A DNA stretch of 64,000 nt, taken from contig NZ_JADOEP010000016.1 of NCBI RefSeq assembly GCF_016745275.1, positions 35,011 to 99,010 of the forward strand, written 5' to 3'. Each line of letters starts with the position of its first letter. Within the stretch, counting starts at the first letter, position 1. Below are positions 34,835-43,630 of this stretch, piece after piece. This DNA comes from Enterococcus sp. BWB1-3 (GTDB taxonomy: Bacteria > Bacillota > Bacilli > Lactobacillales > Enterococcaceae). Below the pieces are notes generated by a model that was not told where the DNA came from, ran no database searches, and worked only from the letters and a program-made list of their open reading frames with translations. A program made the position numbers and the translations under genes.

Positions 34835-37800
34835 TTAATATGTTTCACTCAGCGTGAACAGGATTGTTGCCCGATACTCGCTCATTTCTCTGTATTGTGC
34901 TGCATTCAACTTCAACTCAAACCCATTGTCTTTATTTTCCCATTCGTTTTCACTAACATTGTATGCGCCGCTCGCCGTATGATGCTGTGTCAGAATAACT
35001 CTGGACTGATTCAGACCAAGAGTCTCTTCCCCATTATCACTCTTATAAATCAGCGCATTCGGCAATGTATAAGAAGGATCATTTTGAGAAGTCATCACTT
35101 CAGTCACTGTTGCCGTTAACGTCCAGTCCGTAAATACTGCACGGCTGTCACTAACAATCAGCGGCGTATCGTACGTTGGATTTTTCGCATGGAATTCACC
35201 ATAACTGCGAGCCTCTTTCAAGCCGAAATCAATCTTATTCGGTGCTGAACTCAGCTCCAGCACACCATAAATGATGCCGCCCGGATTTTTCGCTACACCA
35301 GATTCTGCCCAATAGGTTTCATGATCTGCATTCGGATTAACAGGACCTGCAACAAACGGTGTTTCTCTCGGAGAATCTCCTTCTGCTTTCGCTGTGTTCT
35401 CAATTTCTGTTCCTGTAGCTGAATATCCAACCGTTGTTTTAAATGTGACAACTACACTCTCCTGTGTGGCAAGATCGCCCAGATTAACCGACAACAGACG
35501 TGTATCTGTATCATAGGTATACCCATTTGGCGAAGTTACAACTATTCCATCCACAGTCACTTCAGCAGTAGCTGGATCAAATATCACTGTATCAGGAATG
35601 ATGTCTGTTGCAACAACTGCTTTCCAGTTGGTTGCATAGCTGCTGTCTTTATTATTCTTGATTGTTAAAGTGTAAAGCAGGGTATCTCCAACCTGAGTAT
35701 TTGCCACTTCCACATTATTTCGATAAGCAGAAGCCGCTTTTTCAATACTTGGCTGATCTGGTAAAATATCCGCCACTGTATATTTTTCTACACCTTTAAA
35801 TACCGCATCATGGTAAGCCAAATCGTTATATGGATTAATATTCCCATTTACCGTATTCGTTACCGGCGGTTTAATTAAACCAACCTGATCATAGAGAACT
35901 GGTACCGCACCTGCTTCAGAAACAACTTCTGCTGCTGTATGCTTCCCAGCCTTATCTTCCAGATAGACACTTAATTGTTTGGTCTTATCTAAATAAGAAG
36001 GAAGATTGAATGACCATTTGCCATCAGCTTCAACAGCTGCAGTTCCCAGCAGTGTTCCAACCGCTTTGTCACCTGTATCGTAATACACATAGACTGTTGC
36101 CCCTGCTTCTGCATTTTCACCGGAAAGTACCTTTGTCGCATTATTCAGATTTTCATCTGTCAGTACAGCTGGCTCCGGCGGTGTTACATCCAAAACAGTT
36201 CGCCGGGGTGTCTGTATATCGTCCACAGTACTAATGTGCGCTTTGTTATTTTCCAGATCACCACGCCAGGCATCTGTTACTTCCACCTTGTAATCTTGAG
36301 GAAGAAACGCATCATCCGGTACAGCAATTCTGAAAATCCCGGCACGTTCGTCATCTCCATAAACCGAGACGGTGCCCGAGCCTACTATTCCTTCAACAAT
36401 CGTTCCCTGAAGCCCTTCATGAATAATTGTCGTTCCAGTTGAATCAAGGATGTTCGCTTTCACCATTACTTCATTGGTAAATGCAGAACGATTCCCGTCA
36501 TGTTTCCCTTCCGGTACTCCTGCATGCCCCCAAATATATTTATCTGCATTGGTAGGAACTCGTAATTCATCAACAACCGGTCGTTGATTGTTTCCATTCA
36601 TTCTGGTCATGTTTTGCAGCTTTGAATTTTCAGCTAAAAACTGCTGAACTTCTGCACTGCCAGAAACAAAATTACCAAGGTTAGCATTGGTACTGCCTGA
36701 TGTAGTTGATAGTGTAAAATTCACATTCACAAATGATTTATCCGGATTTCCGGTCACATCTTTCCCTTTAATCCAGAAAGCTACATCTGTATCAGCAGCT
36801 GTAAATATTGATCCTGTGCTGTTATTAAATATTTGGCCGCCGCCAGAACGTGTATTGGTGAAATCAAAATACTTCATTGTTCCAAACTCAATGTCTGTTA
36901 CACCTGAATTAAAGATAGCAGAGGTACTTCCTGACGATGCTGAAGCCGTTTGTCCTCTGGCAACGAAATAGGTGCCCTCCTCTGCTCTGATTTGCATAGG
37001 ATAGTTTTGTGCATCAATCGCAGCACCTGTAAGAGCAGTGATTTCCACATTGGAATCTTCATCAAACAAGTTAAACTCACTTCCGCCGCCAGAAGCACTA
37101 TCATAGTGTATCCCCTGATTGGCTCCGTCTGACCCCGGATTCCTTGCTGTCCCATCTCCATTATTTAGTACAGTAAAATCTGAGCCTGTTCGAACATAAA
37201 CCTTATTGTCTGCACCATACATACGAATTCCTGCAGCACGCCCTGCTTTTTTCTCAATATTAATTCCAGAATTTTCTTCAATATTAAATGTCATTGCACC
37301 ACGAACTCTGAACCGTAAAGCTGCTCCCAGAGTATATCCATGGTCGTCATCCTGAATAATATTAAGCTCTGAATCATTCCTAACATTAAATACGCCATTT
37401 TGACTCATCAAAACAACTGCAGAGGTATGAATGGAATGTAAATCAAACATGGCACCATCCAATACATTAATAGTGGAATTGTCCCTGTTCATCAGGAAAA
37501 TGCCTCCTCTGGAAGCCTGCTGCTGTCCATCTCCTTCAACATACAAATACGTTCCCTGATCCTTAACATAAAAATCAGCCTGTGCTCGAATATCCCACGC
37601 CTGACCACGGTCATTGGATGTGGTTCCTTTCATACTGTGGGTATAAACCTGTGATTGCTTTTCAACAACAATCTGAGAACCCACGGCAGAATCATCATAG
37701 TTTCCGAAAAACTTTTCAGCATAACTCTTAACCTGAGAGGCGTTGGTGACTGTAAAAAATTTGGAAACAAAAATTGCTTCTGACGAGCTTCCGGCATCAA

Positions 37801-38683
37801 CTGTCAAATCGACAGCATCCAATACAATTGTTGCGCCTTCCATTAATGCAATGGAGCCAGTATTTCCGGATAGACTTTCAACCTTGCCAGTTACTGTTAA
37901 AGCACCCAAACCTGAGACAACAGAGTTCGTTGCCGTGTAGGAGAAATCCTGCATAATCATATGCGCAGCAGCTGTCGGCTGAAATGAATATCTGCCCATC
38001 GTTAATGAATGACCTTGACCATTTATAATGACTTCACGGTTTACGCTGACATTACTTGTAGCTGTGATATCTGCAGCAAGGTTAATCTGATCAACATCGG
38101 GACTACCCAACTCTATTACTAACTCTGCCCAAGTTGTTACTGAAACAGGATTAACTGCATAGGGTACTGCTAAAGCGGTTGGCAGAATGTCTGTCGGATT
38201 TCTCTGAATTGTTTCAGAAGGCTGAAAATCCAGTGTTGTTTCAGCAACCGTCTGCTTGCCAACAACTGCTTCCACCCTTCCAGATTCAACACTCACTTCA
38301 TTTGGCAAGACTTCAATAACCAGTTCCAGCGGCTCTTTTAAAGAAAGATCTTTAGAAAAAGAAATCGTTAATTCTGAGCTGTCCGCATTTTCTTCAGCCT
38401 TCACGTCGTCATAAAGCTCAGACGGCAATGCATCAAGAAGTGCTTCTGAATACAACACTGCATTATTTGATTTCAAGCTAATATCCTGACTGAAATCAGT
38501 AATCTCCATTTTCAGGTAGTTCATTTTCTCATCATCTGCCAGAGTTGTCTGCTCCAGTGTAACAATGCTCTTTTCAGCTCCTTTTACAGGCGATGTCTGC
38601 CACTGTTTAATGGAAAAAACAGCAACCAAACTCACTAAAATGAAAAAGAGTCCGATAAAATACTTCTTTTTATTTTTTTTCAT
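34835..38683 (-). CDS. large beta-helix adhesin with C-terminal WxL-type domain
   Basis: 1282 aa. A signal/anchor segment (YFIGLFFILVSLVAVFSI) is followed by an N-terminal region, then a right-handed beta-helix, pectate-lyase-like adhesive region (about 170-640, rich in Asn and Gly turns, e.g. VIINGQGHSLTMG). Ig-like folds follow (around LTDENLNNATKVLSGENAEAG), then a DUF11-like repeat (YTLTIKNNKDSS), and a C-terminal WxL-type domain with TDWTLTATVTE. The final motif is ILFTLSETY, with Phe in place of Trp. The ATG at 38683 has GGAGG; the frame to 38758 is not used. Probably the main ligand-binding protein of the cluster. Confidence 0.88.
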   Translation of the reverse strand: MKKNKKKYFIGLFFILVSLVAVFSIKQWQTSPVKGAEKSIVTLEQTTLADDEKMNYLKMEITDFSQDISLKSNNAVLYSEALLDALPSELYDDVKAEENADSSELTISFSKDLSLKEPLELVIEVLPNEVSVESGRVEAVVGKQTVAETTLDFQPSETIQRNPTDILPTALAVPYAVNPVSVTTWAELVIELGSPDVDQINLAADITATSNVSVNREVIINGQGHSLTMGRYSFQPTAAAHMIMQDFSYTATNSVVSGLGALTVTGKVESLSGNTGSIALMEGATIVLDAVDLTVDAGSSSEAIFVSKFFTVTNASQVKSYAEKFFGNYDDSAVGSQIVVEKQSQVYTHSMKGTTSNDRGQAWDIRAQADFYVKDQGTYLYVEGDGQQQASRGGIFLMNRDNSTINVLDGAMFDLHSIHTSAVVLMSQNGVFNVRNDSELNIIQDDDHGYTLGAALRFRVRGAMTFNIEENSGINIEKKAGRAAGIRMYGADNKVYVRTGSDFTVLNNGDGTARNPGSDGANQGIHYDSASGGGSEFNLFDEDSNVEITALTGAAIDAQNYPMQIRAEEGTYFVARGQTASASSGSTSAIFNSGVTDIEFGTMKYFDFTNTRSGGGQIFNNSTGSIFTAADTDVAFWIKGKDVTGNPDKSFVNVNFTLSTTSGSTNANLGNFVSGSAEVQQFLAENSKLQNMTRMNGNNQRPVVDELRVPTNADKYIWGHAGVPEGKHDGNRSAFTNEVMVKANILDSTGTTIIHEGLQGTIVEGIVGSGTVSVYGDDERAGIFRIAVPDDAFLPQDYKVEVTDAWRGDLENNKAHISTVDDIQTPRRTVLDVTPPEPAVLTDENLNNATKVLSGENAEAGATVYVYYDTGDKAVGTLLGTAAVEADGKWSFNLPSYLDKTKQLSVYLEDKAGKHTAAEVVSEAGAVPVLYDQVGLIKPPVTNTVNGNINPYNDLAYHDAVFKGVEKYTVADILPDQPSIEKAASAYRNNVEVANTQVGDTLLYTLTIKNNKDSSYATNWKAVVATDIIPDTVIFDPATAEVTVDGIVVTSPNGYTYDTDTRLLSVNLGDLATQESVVVTFKTTVGYSATGTEIENTAKAEGDSPRETPFVAGPVNPNADHETYWAESGVAKNPGGIIYGVLELSSAPNKIDFGLKEARSYGEFHAKNPTYDTPLIVSDSRAVFTDWTLTATVTEVMTSQNDPSYTLPNALIYKSDNGEETLGLNQSRVILTQHHTASGAYNVSENEWENKDNGFELKLNAAQYREMSEYRATILFTLSETY

Positions 38684-38851
38684 TATTTTCCTCCTTTCTT
38701 CGAGAATTGGTGCGTCATTTATTAACGCATCTATTTCAATTCTCTCTGTTCCGCTCACTGATTCATCAATCTGTTAAACGAAACAGAGAAAAAAGAAATC
38801 ATCTGTCAGTAAAAAGCTAAGGTATTTTGCTAAAATTATCTAAAGTTATTA

Positions 38852-40165
38852 TTAATCGAAATCGACTTTGTAGTAGTAGTTAACTACATAGCCTGAATCT
38901 GTTTTTTCAACAACAAATGTTTCAACATCCACTTCTACAAAAGTATGTTCATATGCTGAAAAATCTACTAAATGATTCTCATAGTTAAATACTTCCCCAA
39001 TTGGATAATCAATTGTTTCTTCACTGTATAGATAAAAATCATCGCCGCTATATTCATTCACCCAGTACTTCACAGTTACCGGAACAGTAAAATCAGTTGG
39101 GGCCTCTGAGAAAATTACTTCATGTATCCCATTTGATTTCAGCTGTGTCACTTCATTCTTGTTCACTTTAGTGTCTTGACGATAGCCAACAATTTTCAAC
39201 TGTTTTGGTGAACCTTTAGAAAGGTCTCCCAGCAGTCCGCCATCGCTGTTTAAAAATACATTGTCAGGCTCCGAATACCATTTGTAGTTTTTCATGTTTT
39301 TCATATTGCGGGCAACACTTGTAAAGTCTGTAACAAAGACAGGAACATCATCTGTAATTTTGAAGGTTGGTTTCTTATATTCTTCACGAACAATTGCGCC
39401 TGAATAAGCACGCAGCATTTGTTTATCTGCATGTAATGCTGAATATTGGCTGTTAATATTTGTAGAAATACCAGTGATTGAGCTTCCGGCATCTTCTGCC
39501 TGAATATGAGCAATAATTGAGCGGGCACCGGCTACATGACCTTCCCCAACAACTGTTGCACCTTTCCAAGCATAGATATCTCTGTATGCATAGATTCCGA
39601 TTCCTTCGCTGGCCGTTCCTTTCAACACAGCATCATAGTATGGCTTAATATCATTTTCACAGTAGATACCATATTTTTTCCCGTATGCTTCTACTGTTCC
39701 GCCTTCCATTTGGATTTCATTATGAACAAATAATCCTGTGCCGGCAGCTATAGCTGTAACATGACCTTTTCCATATTTAGTGCTCTTAAATGCTCTTAAA
39801 TGCGCCCCTACATAAATACCTGTTTCTCCAGTCGTCGTAACATTCAATGTTCCATTTCCTTTGAATTCCAGAGTACTTTTTACATTAATGGCACCCATAT
39901 CAACCGGAACCGTGTTGTTTAGTGTAATCGTGATTGTTTTTGAACTATAAAGAGAAGACTGCTCATTCAGAACGTATTCACCCTTTTTAGTGGTCAAAAT
40001 ATTAGTTCCATCTGCTTTAGTTGTAACAGTCGCATCATATCCTTTTAAATCTGTTGCTGACGTTAAGACAGAAGCTGCAGATGCTTTCAAGCCTCCAGCC
40101 ACAATGAACAGTACTGCAAAAAGTGAAACTAACAAGACTCTGGTTGTTCTTTTAATTCCTAACAT
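38852..40165 (-). CDS. secreted beta-helix-like protein, no wall anchor
   Basis: 437 aa. Signal peptide (VLLVSLFAVLFIVAGGLKASAAS), then a Gly/Ala-rich beta-solenoid-like region (short strands such as GTGLFVHNEIQMEGGTVEAYGKKYGIYCEND, described here only by its repeats of about 20 residues) to about residue 280, and a C-terminal domain ending VVNYYYKVDFD that resembles MucBP-type modules. There is no LPXTG, WxL or membrane tail. The ATG at 40165 has AAGGGAG upstream. It precedes the big adhesin by 168 nt and may be the first gene of the surface transcript. Confidence 0.75.
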   Translation of the reverse strand: MLGIKRTTRVLLVSLFAVLFIVAGGLKASAASVLTSATDLKGYDATVTTKADGTNILTTKKGEYVLNEQSSLYSSKTITITLNNTVPVDMGAINVKSTLEFKGNGTLNVTTTGETGIYVGAHLRAFKSTKYGKGHVTAIAAGTGLFVHNEIQMEGGTVEAYGKKYGIYCENDIKPYYDAVLKGTASEGIGIYAYRDIYAWKGATVVGEGHVAGARSIIAHIQAEDAGSSITGISTNINSQYSALHADKQMLRAYSGAIVREEYKKPTFKITDDVPVFVTDFTSVARNMKNMKNYKWYSEPDNVFLNSDGGLLGDLSKGSPKQLKIVGYRQDTKVNKNEVTQLKSNGIHEVIFSEAPTDFTVPVTVKYWVNEYSGDDFYLYSEETIDYPIGEVFNYENHLVDFSAYEHTFVEVDVETFVVEKTDSGYVVNYYYKVDFD

Positions 40166-40413
40166 ATATTTCTCCCTTTCTTTAGTAAAACTTCTGTAAA
40201 TCAATAACTCTTCAATTGCATCAAATGAATGACCGATCTTCTTTATTCAATTGAAACAATCATTTTCCTCTCCCAACGAACGCCTCCCCATTTGCTATTT
40301 TAAAGTGAATTATATGGTCATCACCTCATAGCGAACCTTTTACAGCTGCCAATGGGTGTATGACTTCTCCCAAAAATCTTTAAGTCAGACATTTAATACT
40401 TAATCAACTCAGA

Positions 40414-41118
40414 CTAAACGACCAGCATATAACCCTTGGAACGGACAGTTCGAATAATTGTCGGCTCTGCACCAGCATTCTCCAGCTTCGTTCTTAAATG
40501 AAATACTAAATTTGCTACTCTGTATTTATTGTCCTTGTAAGGTATTTTCCAGACTACTTCATAGATTTCCTTATATGTGACCCCTTTTGACTGGTTCTTA
40601 TGAAGAAGCTTCATCAGCTGGAACTCCAGCCTGGTCAGCGGTATCTCCTCTGCATCCGGATGCATCTTCACGCTTACGTTATGAGGAATCAATTCAACCA
40701 ATGAATCACTTTTCCCTTTGATCTTTTCCAAATCATTACTGTGCTCTTCCTTTTTCAATTTTTGATATCTTTTCAACGAATTCTCAATGATTAAATTGAC
40801 CTCCTCAGGTTCACTTTCTGATGAAAAAGTACCGTCGGCCCCTAATTGAAGATAAAGGACTTTTTGAGTGGCTGACGGCTGATCAGAAAAGACCCAAATC
40901 AGAGGATTTGATTTTTCCTTAATTTTCATTATCAATCCACAGATAACCCCCATATTTTGCGTATCATCTTCTTTAAGGATCACCCCATCAAGATTGCTGA
41001 CCAGTTTTTCTACATTTTCCTTGTCAACTTGGAAGACATTACATTTCGATTTCTCAAGTGTCCCTATGTATGTATGTTCAAAGTCTCCACTCAACTGATT
41101 CACACCTATGTTGTACAT
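40414..41118 (-). CDS. winged-helix regulator with a degenerate receiver-like N-terminus
   Basis: 234 aa. The C-terminal 95 residues form an OmpR/PhoB-type DNA-binding domain (LTRLEFQLMKLLHKN; VTYKEIYEVVWK; RVANLVFHLRTKLENAGAE; IIRTVRSKGYMLV). The N-terminal 110 residues are receiver-sized, but the phospho-Asp strand reads LDGVILKEDD without the typical DLxLLD-x-MP pattern, and no histidine kinase gene is adjacent. AAGGAGG precedes the ATG. It is the first gene upstream of the surface cluster, so it probably controls that cluster by a non-phosphorylation signal (inference). Confidence 0.85.
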   Translation of the reverse strand: MYNIGVNQLSGDFEHTYIGTLEKSKCNVFQVDKENVEKLVSNLDGVILKEDDTQNMGVICGLIMKIKEKSNPLIWVFSDQPSATQKVLYLQLGADGTFSSESEPEEVNLIIENSLKRYQKLKKEEHSNDLEKIKGKSDSLVELIPHNVSVKMHPDAEEIPLTRLEFQLMKLLHKNQSKGVTYKEIYEVVWKIPYKDNKYRVANLVFHLRTKLENAGAEPTIIRTVRSKGYMLVV

Positions 41119-41250
41119 AGCTCTTCCTCCTTAATCCTTGTCTCTTTTACTTTTTTCAGGCAAATTTTTTTTAAAATTCTTTTTTATACGTTATTATTTG
41201 ATTAAGATACAGACATGTATGGTCGTTTCCGGGAACTGCATAATAAAAGA

Positions 41251-41287
41251 AAAAGACTGGCTTTTTTCTATCAAAGCTAGTCTTTTT
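41251..41287 (-). terminator. Rho-independent terminator after the recombinase gene
   Basis: A 15-bp stem AAAAAGACTGGCTTT / AAAGCTAGTCTTTTT (one G-T pair) with A and T runs on both sides. It isolates the recombinase gene from the regulator gene downstream. Confidence 0.88.
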
Positions 41288-41296
41288 TCAGTATGA

Positions 41297-41314
41297 TGAC
41301 GGTCATTCTGACGG
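41297..41314 (+). repeat. paired TGACGG repeat, recombinase 3' side
   Basis: TGACGG at 41297 and again at 41309, a 12-bp period. The same paired motif, same orientation and period, lies on the other side of the recombinase gene at 42462-42479. Confidence 0.55.
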
Positions 41315-41328
41315 CTATCATTCATTAT

Positions 41329-42444
41329 TTAATTTATTCGTTCAATAAATTGCTTTTGATCCATCAAGGTCATTGCTTCTTTTCGTTTTTCCCACATTGA
41401 ATCGGTATAGGTATCCAGTGTCAGCTTTGTTGAGGTGTGCCCCAACAATTTACTCAAAGATGACACATCTACTCCGCTTTCAACACAACGTGTCGCAAAA
41501 GTATGTCTCAACACATGGAAGCTGAACACTTCCATCTCTGCTGTTTCAAGTAATTTCTTTAAACGATAATTTATGACTCTTGGTTCTGCAAAGCTGCCAT
41601 TTGCAGATATAACATATTCTGAGCTTGCCAGTCTTTTTTTGCTTAACAAATATTCCTTTAAATATTTTGGCAGGGGAATATCACGTTGAGAGCTGCTGGT
41701 TTTAGGACTACTGATAATTATTTTCGTTTTCTTTGTATTTTCAAGATCAGGAATTCTCTGCAATGTTCGCTGAACAGTAATGACTTCCCTGTAAAAATCA
41801 ATATCCTCCCATCTCAAAGCCGATATTTCTCCAATTCTCATCCCTGTTGCCAATCCAATAATCACAGCGGAGCATTCCCTCTCTTGAAAAGAAAGAGCCT
41901 CCAATCTCCTTTGAGTGTCAATAGACAGAGCACGTACTTTTTTTGCTTTCCTTGCGGAGATGGAGATGTTTGAGCATGGATTGCCGGATATATATTCATA
42001 ATCCAAAGCATAGTTGAACATACTTTTCAGTATTGTCAGAATATTTTTTATGGTGTTTTCAGAGTATCTAAGCGCTGATAACTGCTGAATAAATGCAATG
42101 ATGTCTTTTCGTTCAATAGAAGAAAGCTTCTTTTTACCTAGATATGGACGGATATGATTTCTGGATTTGGATTCATAGTTAGTCCAAGTTGAAGGTTTCA
42201 CGCGAACTCTAACTGCCGTACTTAACCAGTAATCCAGCCAATCAGAGATTGTTCCATCGTATACTGTGCTGGGCTCGTCCAAAACAGTTGTTCTTTTTTG
42301 AGACAGTTTTTCTCTTACCTCACTGTACTTCTTCCCATAAATATACCCATATATAATTCTTCCATTCTGATTTCTTGCTTTTCTATATCTTCCTTCCCAC
42401 CTGCCATCCTTCCTTTTATAAATGTTTTCTCCTCTTTTGACCAT
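41329..42444 (-). CDS. tyrosine recombinase/integrase
   Basis: 371 aa phage/ICE-type site-specific recombinase. An N-terminal arm-binding region (YKRKDGRWEGRYRKAR) is followed by a SAM-like core-binding domain (about 65-150) and the catalytic domain. Catalytic residues are visible: Arg in GLATGMRIGE, HVLRHTFATR, LLGHTS and the nucleophile Tyr in TLDTYTDS. GGGAG places the ATG at 42444; the GTG at 42453 is less likely. The gene is alone: no excisionase, replication or phage genes, and no tRNA adjoin it. It is bracketed by paired TGACGG repeats, so it may be a relic of a lost element or act on nearby DNA. Confidence 0.93.
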   Translation of the reverse strand: MVKRGENIYKRKDGRWEGRYRKARNQNGRIIYGYIYGKKYSEVREKLSQKRTTVLDEPSTVYDGTISDWLDYWLSTAVRVRVKPSTWTNYESKSRNHIRPYLGKKKLSSIERKDIIAFIQQLSALRYSENTIKNILTILKSMFNYALDYEYISGNPCSNISISARKAKKVRALSIDTQRRLEALSFQERECSAVIIGLATGMRIGEISALRWEDIDFYREVITVQRTLQRIPDLENTKKTKIIISSPKTSSSQRDIPLPKYLKEYLLSKKRLASSEYVISANGSFAEPRVINYRLKKLLETAEMEVFSFHVLRHTFATRCVESGVDVSSLSKLLGHTSTKLTLDTYTDSMWEKRKEAMTLMDQKQFIERIN

Positions 42445-42461
42445 TAATTCCACTCCCTGTT

Positions 42462-42479
42462 TGACGGTTTGTTTGACGG
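42462..42479 (+). repeat. paired TGACGG repeat, recombinase 5' side
   Basis: TTTGACGGTT occurs twice with a 12-bp period (TGACGG at 42462 and 42474), 17 nt upstream of the recombinase start. This matches the pair at 41297-41314 in orientation and period. Arm or core binding sites for the recombinase are possible. Confidence 0.55.
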
Positions 42480-42664
42480 TTCATACAATATTTTTGATAA
42501 CAGACAGTATGGAAAAGTCTTGTAATACATTAGATTTTGTTTGTTTTCTCATTTTTTTCGTTTTATAAACAAAAAACTGATAAATATTTTATCGTTTTTG
42601 AGATAGACTTTAAAAAATACGTATACTATAATCTATATATATTCGATATAATATATCTTTTCCG

Positions 42665-42691
42665 TTTCTTGGAATATGCAGTTCCAAGAAA
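42665..42691. repeat. 10-bp perfect palindrome
   Basis: TTTCTTGGAA (42665-42674) and TTCCAAGAAA (42682-42691), 7-nt centre. Operator-like, but no promoter or gene is tied to it. Confidence 0.5.
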
Positions 42692-43089
42692 AAGAAAAGT
42701 TTTTTTTATTTCGAACGTTTCCTCAAACATACTCTTCTCAACCTTCGAAAAATTTGATATCTATCAAAAAATGGACAACATGTATTATACTTTTTATTAA
42801 CCAAACTCCCTATATTAAACATTTTACTATTTTATTTTCATCAAACCGTTCTTTTTTTACACCTTTATCTTATCAAAAACACCTTTTAAAAGTAGTGATA
42901 ATAAAATTTTTCTATGATATAAAAAAATAGAAACCAGTCTTTGCGATTAAAAAATTAGTTCCTTTCTCTTTACCTAAAAAGTACTACGCTAGTCTTCATT
43001 TTCAAAATTTATTTATTTCTATCAATCCATTCCAATATCTATTGAAAATGTCTTTCCAAATTAATCCGATTCAAATAAACTGATCCGTT

Positions 43090-43234
43090 CGAAAGCGCTT
43101 TTAATTTGCTATATATTTACTATATAATAGTACAAAATTGAATTGTGTTCTGACCAAGTCATAATAAAAGATTATTTATAAATGATGTTCAAAGATAGAA
43201 AATGTTAATTTGTATGCTTCAATGACAAAAAGGA
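43090..43234 (+). promoter_or_regulatory. orphan cre-like/promoter/ribosome-site remnant
   Basis: CGAAAGCGCTTTTA (43090-43103) contains the palindrome AAAGCGCTTT and matches the CcpA cre consensus at all but two positions. A TATAAT (43123-43128) follows, and further on an AAAAAGGAG site at 43227-43234 that has no start codon after it. It looks like the 5' end of a sugar-regulated gene whose body has been lost. Confidence 0.35.
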
Positions 43235-43288
43235 GCAGCTTTAAACCTGTATTAAAAGCATACTTCTACGCTTCTTCGAATGCTCGTC

Positions 43289-43318
43289 GCATGTCTTATA
43301 AGCACATACAAGACATGC
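43289..43318. repeat. 9-bp perfect hairpin
   Basis: GCATGTCTT (43289-43297) pairs with AAGACATGC (43310-43318), 12-nt loop. It lies in the repeat region with no T run. Confidence 0.5.
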
Positions 43319-43362
43319 CAACGCTTTTCCAAGTAGATGCGTTTGTATCGAGAATCGTATAA

Positions 43363-43490
43363 AGTCCTTCAATTCTTAGTGGCTTTGCCATTTGGAAATT
43401 GTTGAGATCGAAACGAAGTCCTTCAATTCTTAATGGCTCTGCCGTTTAGAGATTGATGAGATCGAAACGAAGTGTAGTGTAGTGTAGTGA
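43363..43490. repeat. 2 x 54-bp tandem repeat plus AGTGT run
   Basis: Units 43363-43416 and 43417-43470 both start AGTCCTTCAATTCTTA and end GAGATCGAAACGA. They are followed by AGTGT repeated three times and AGTGA. The preceding TATCGAGAATCG resembles the ATCGAGGATCG core of the 51-bp array at 23.7 kb. Confidence 0.75.
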
Positions 43491-43530
43491 GACTCATAGA
43501 TACAAGGATTTCCCATTATTGCAGGAACAT

Positions 43531-43630
43531 CTAGTGAGATGGTTATGTAAAGCTTGGGTAGAGGATAAATGGGGTTAAATATATAGCCTTATTAGAAGTT
43601 TGCAATGCACAGCTTCAATAAGTATTCCTT
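43531..43630 (-). repeat. 100-bp dispersed block, copy 2
   Basis: On the minus strand it runs AAGGAATACTTATTGAAGCT to ATCTCACTAG and aligns with 23961-24060 (about three bases in four, one small gap). Its reading frame is broken by stops, so neither copy is likely to encode protein now. Confidence 0.65.

Noticed and set aside
42537..42930. Phe/Tyr-rich plus-strand frames
   Set aside because: Composition follows the AT-rich DNA (runs of T and TAT); no start signals.
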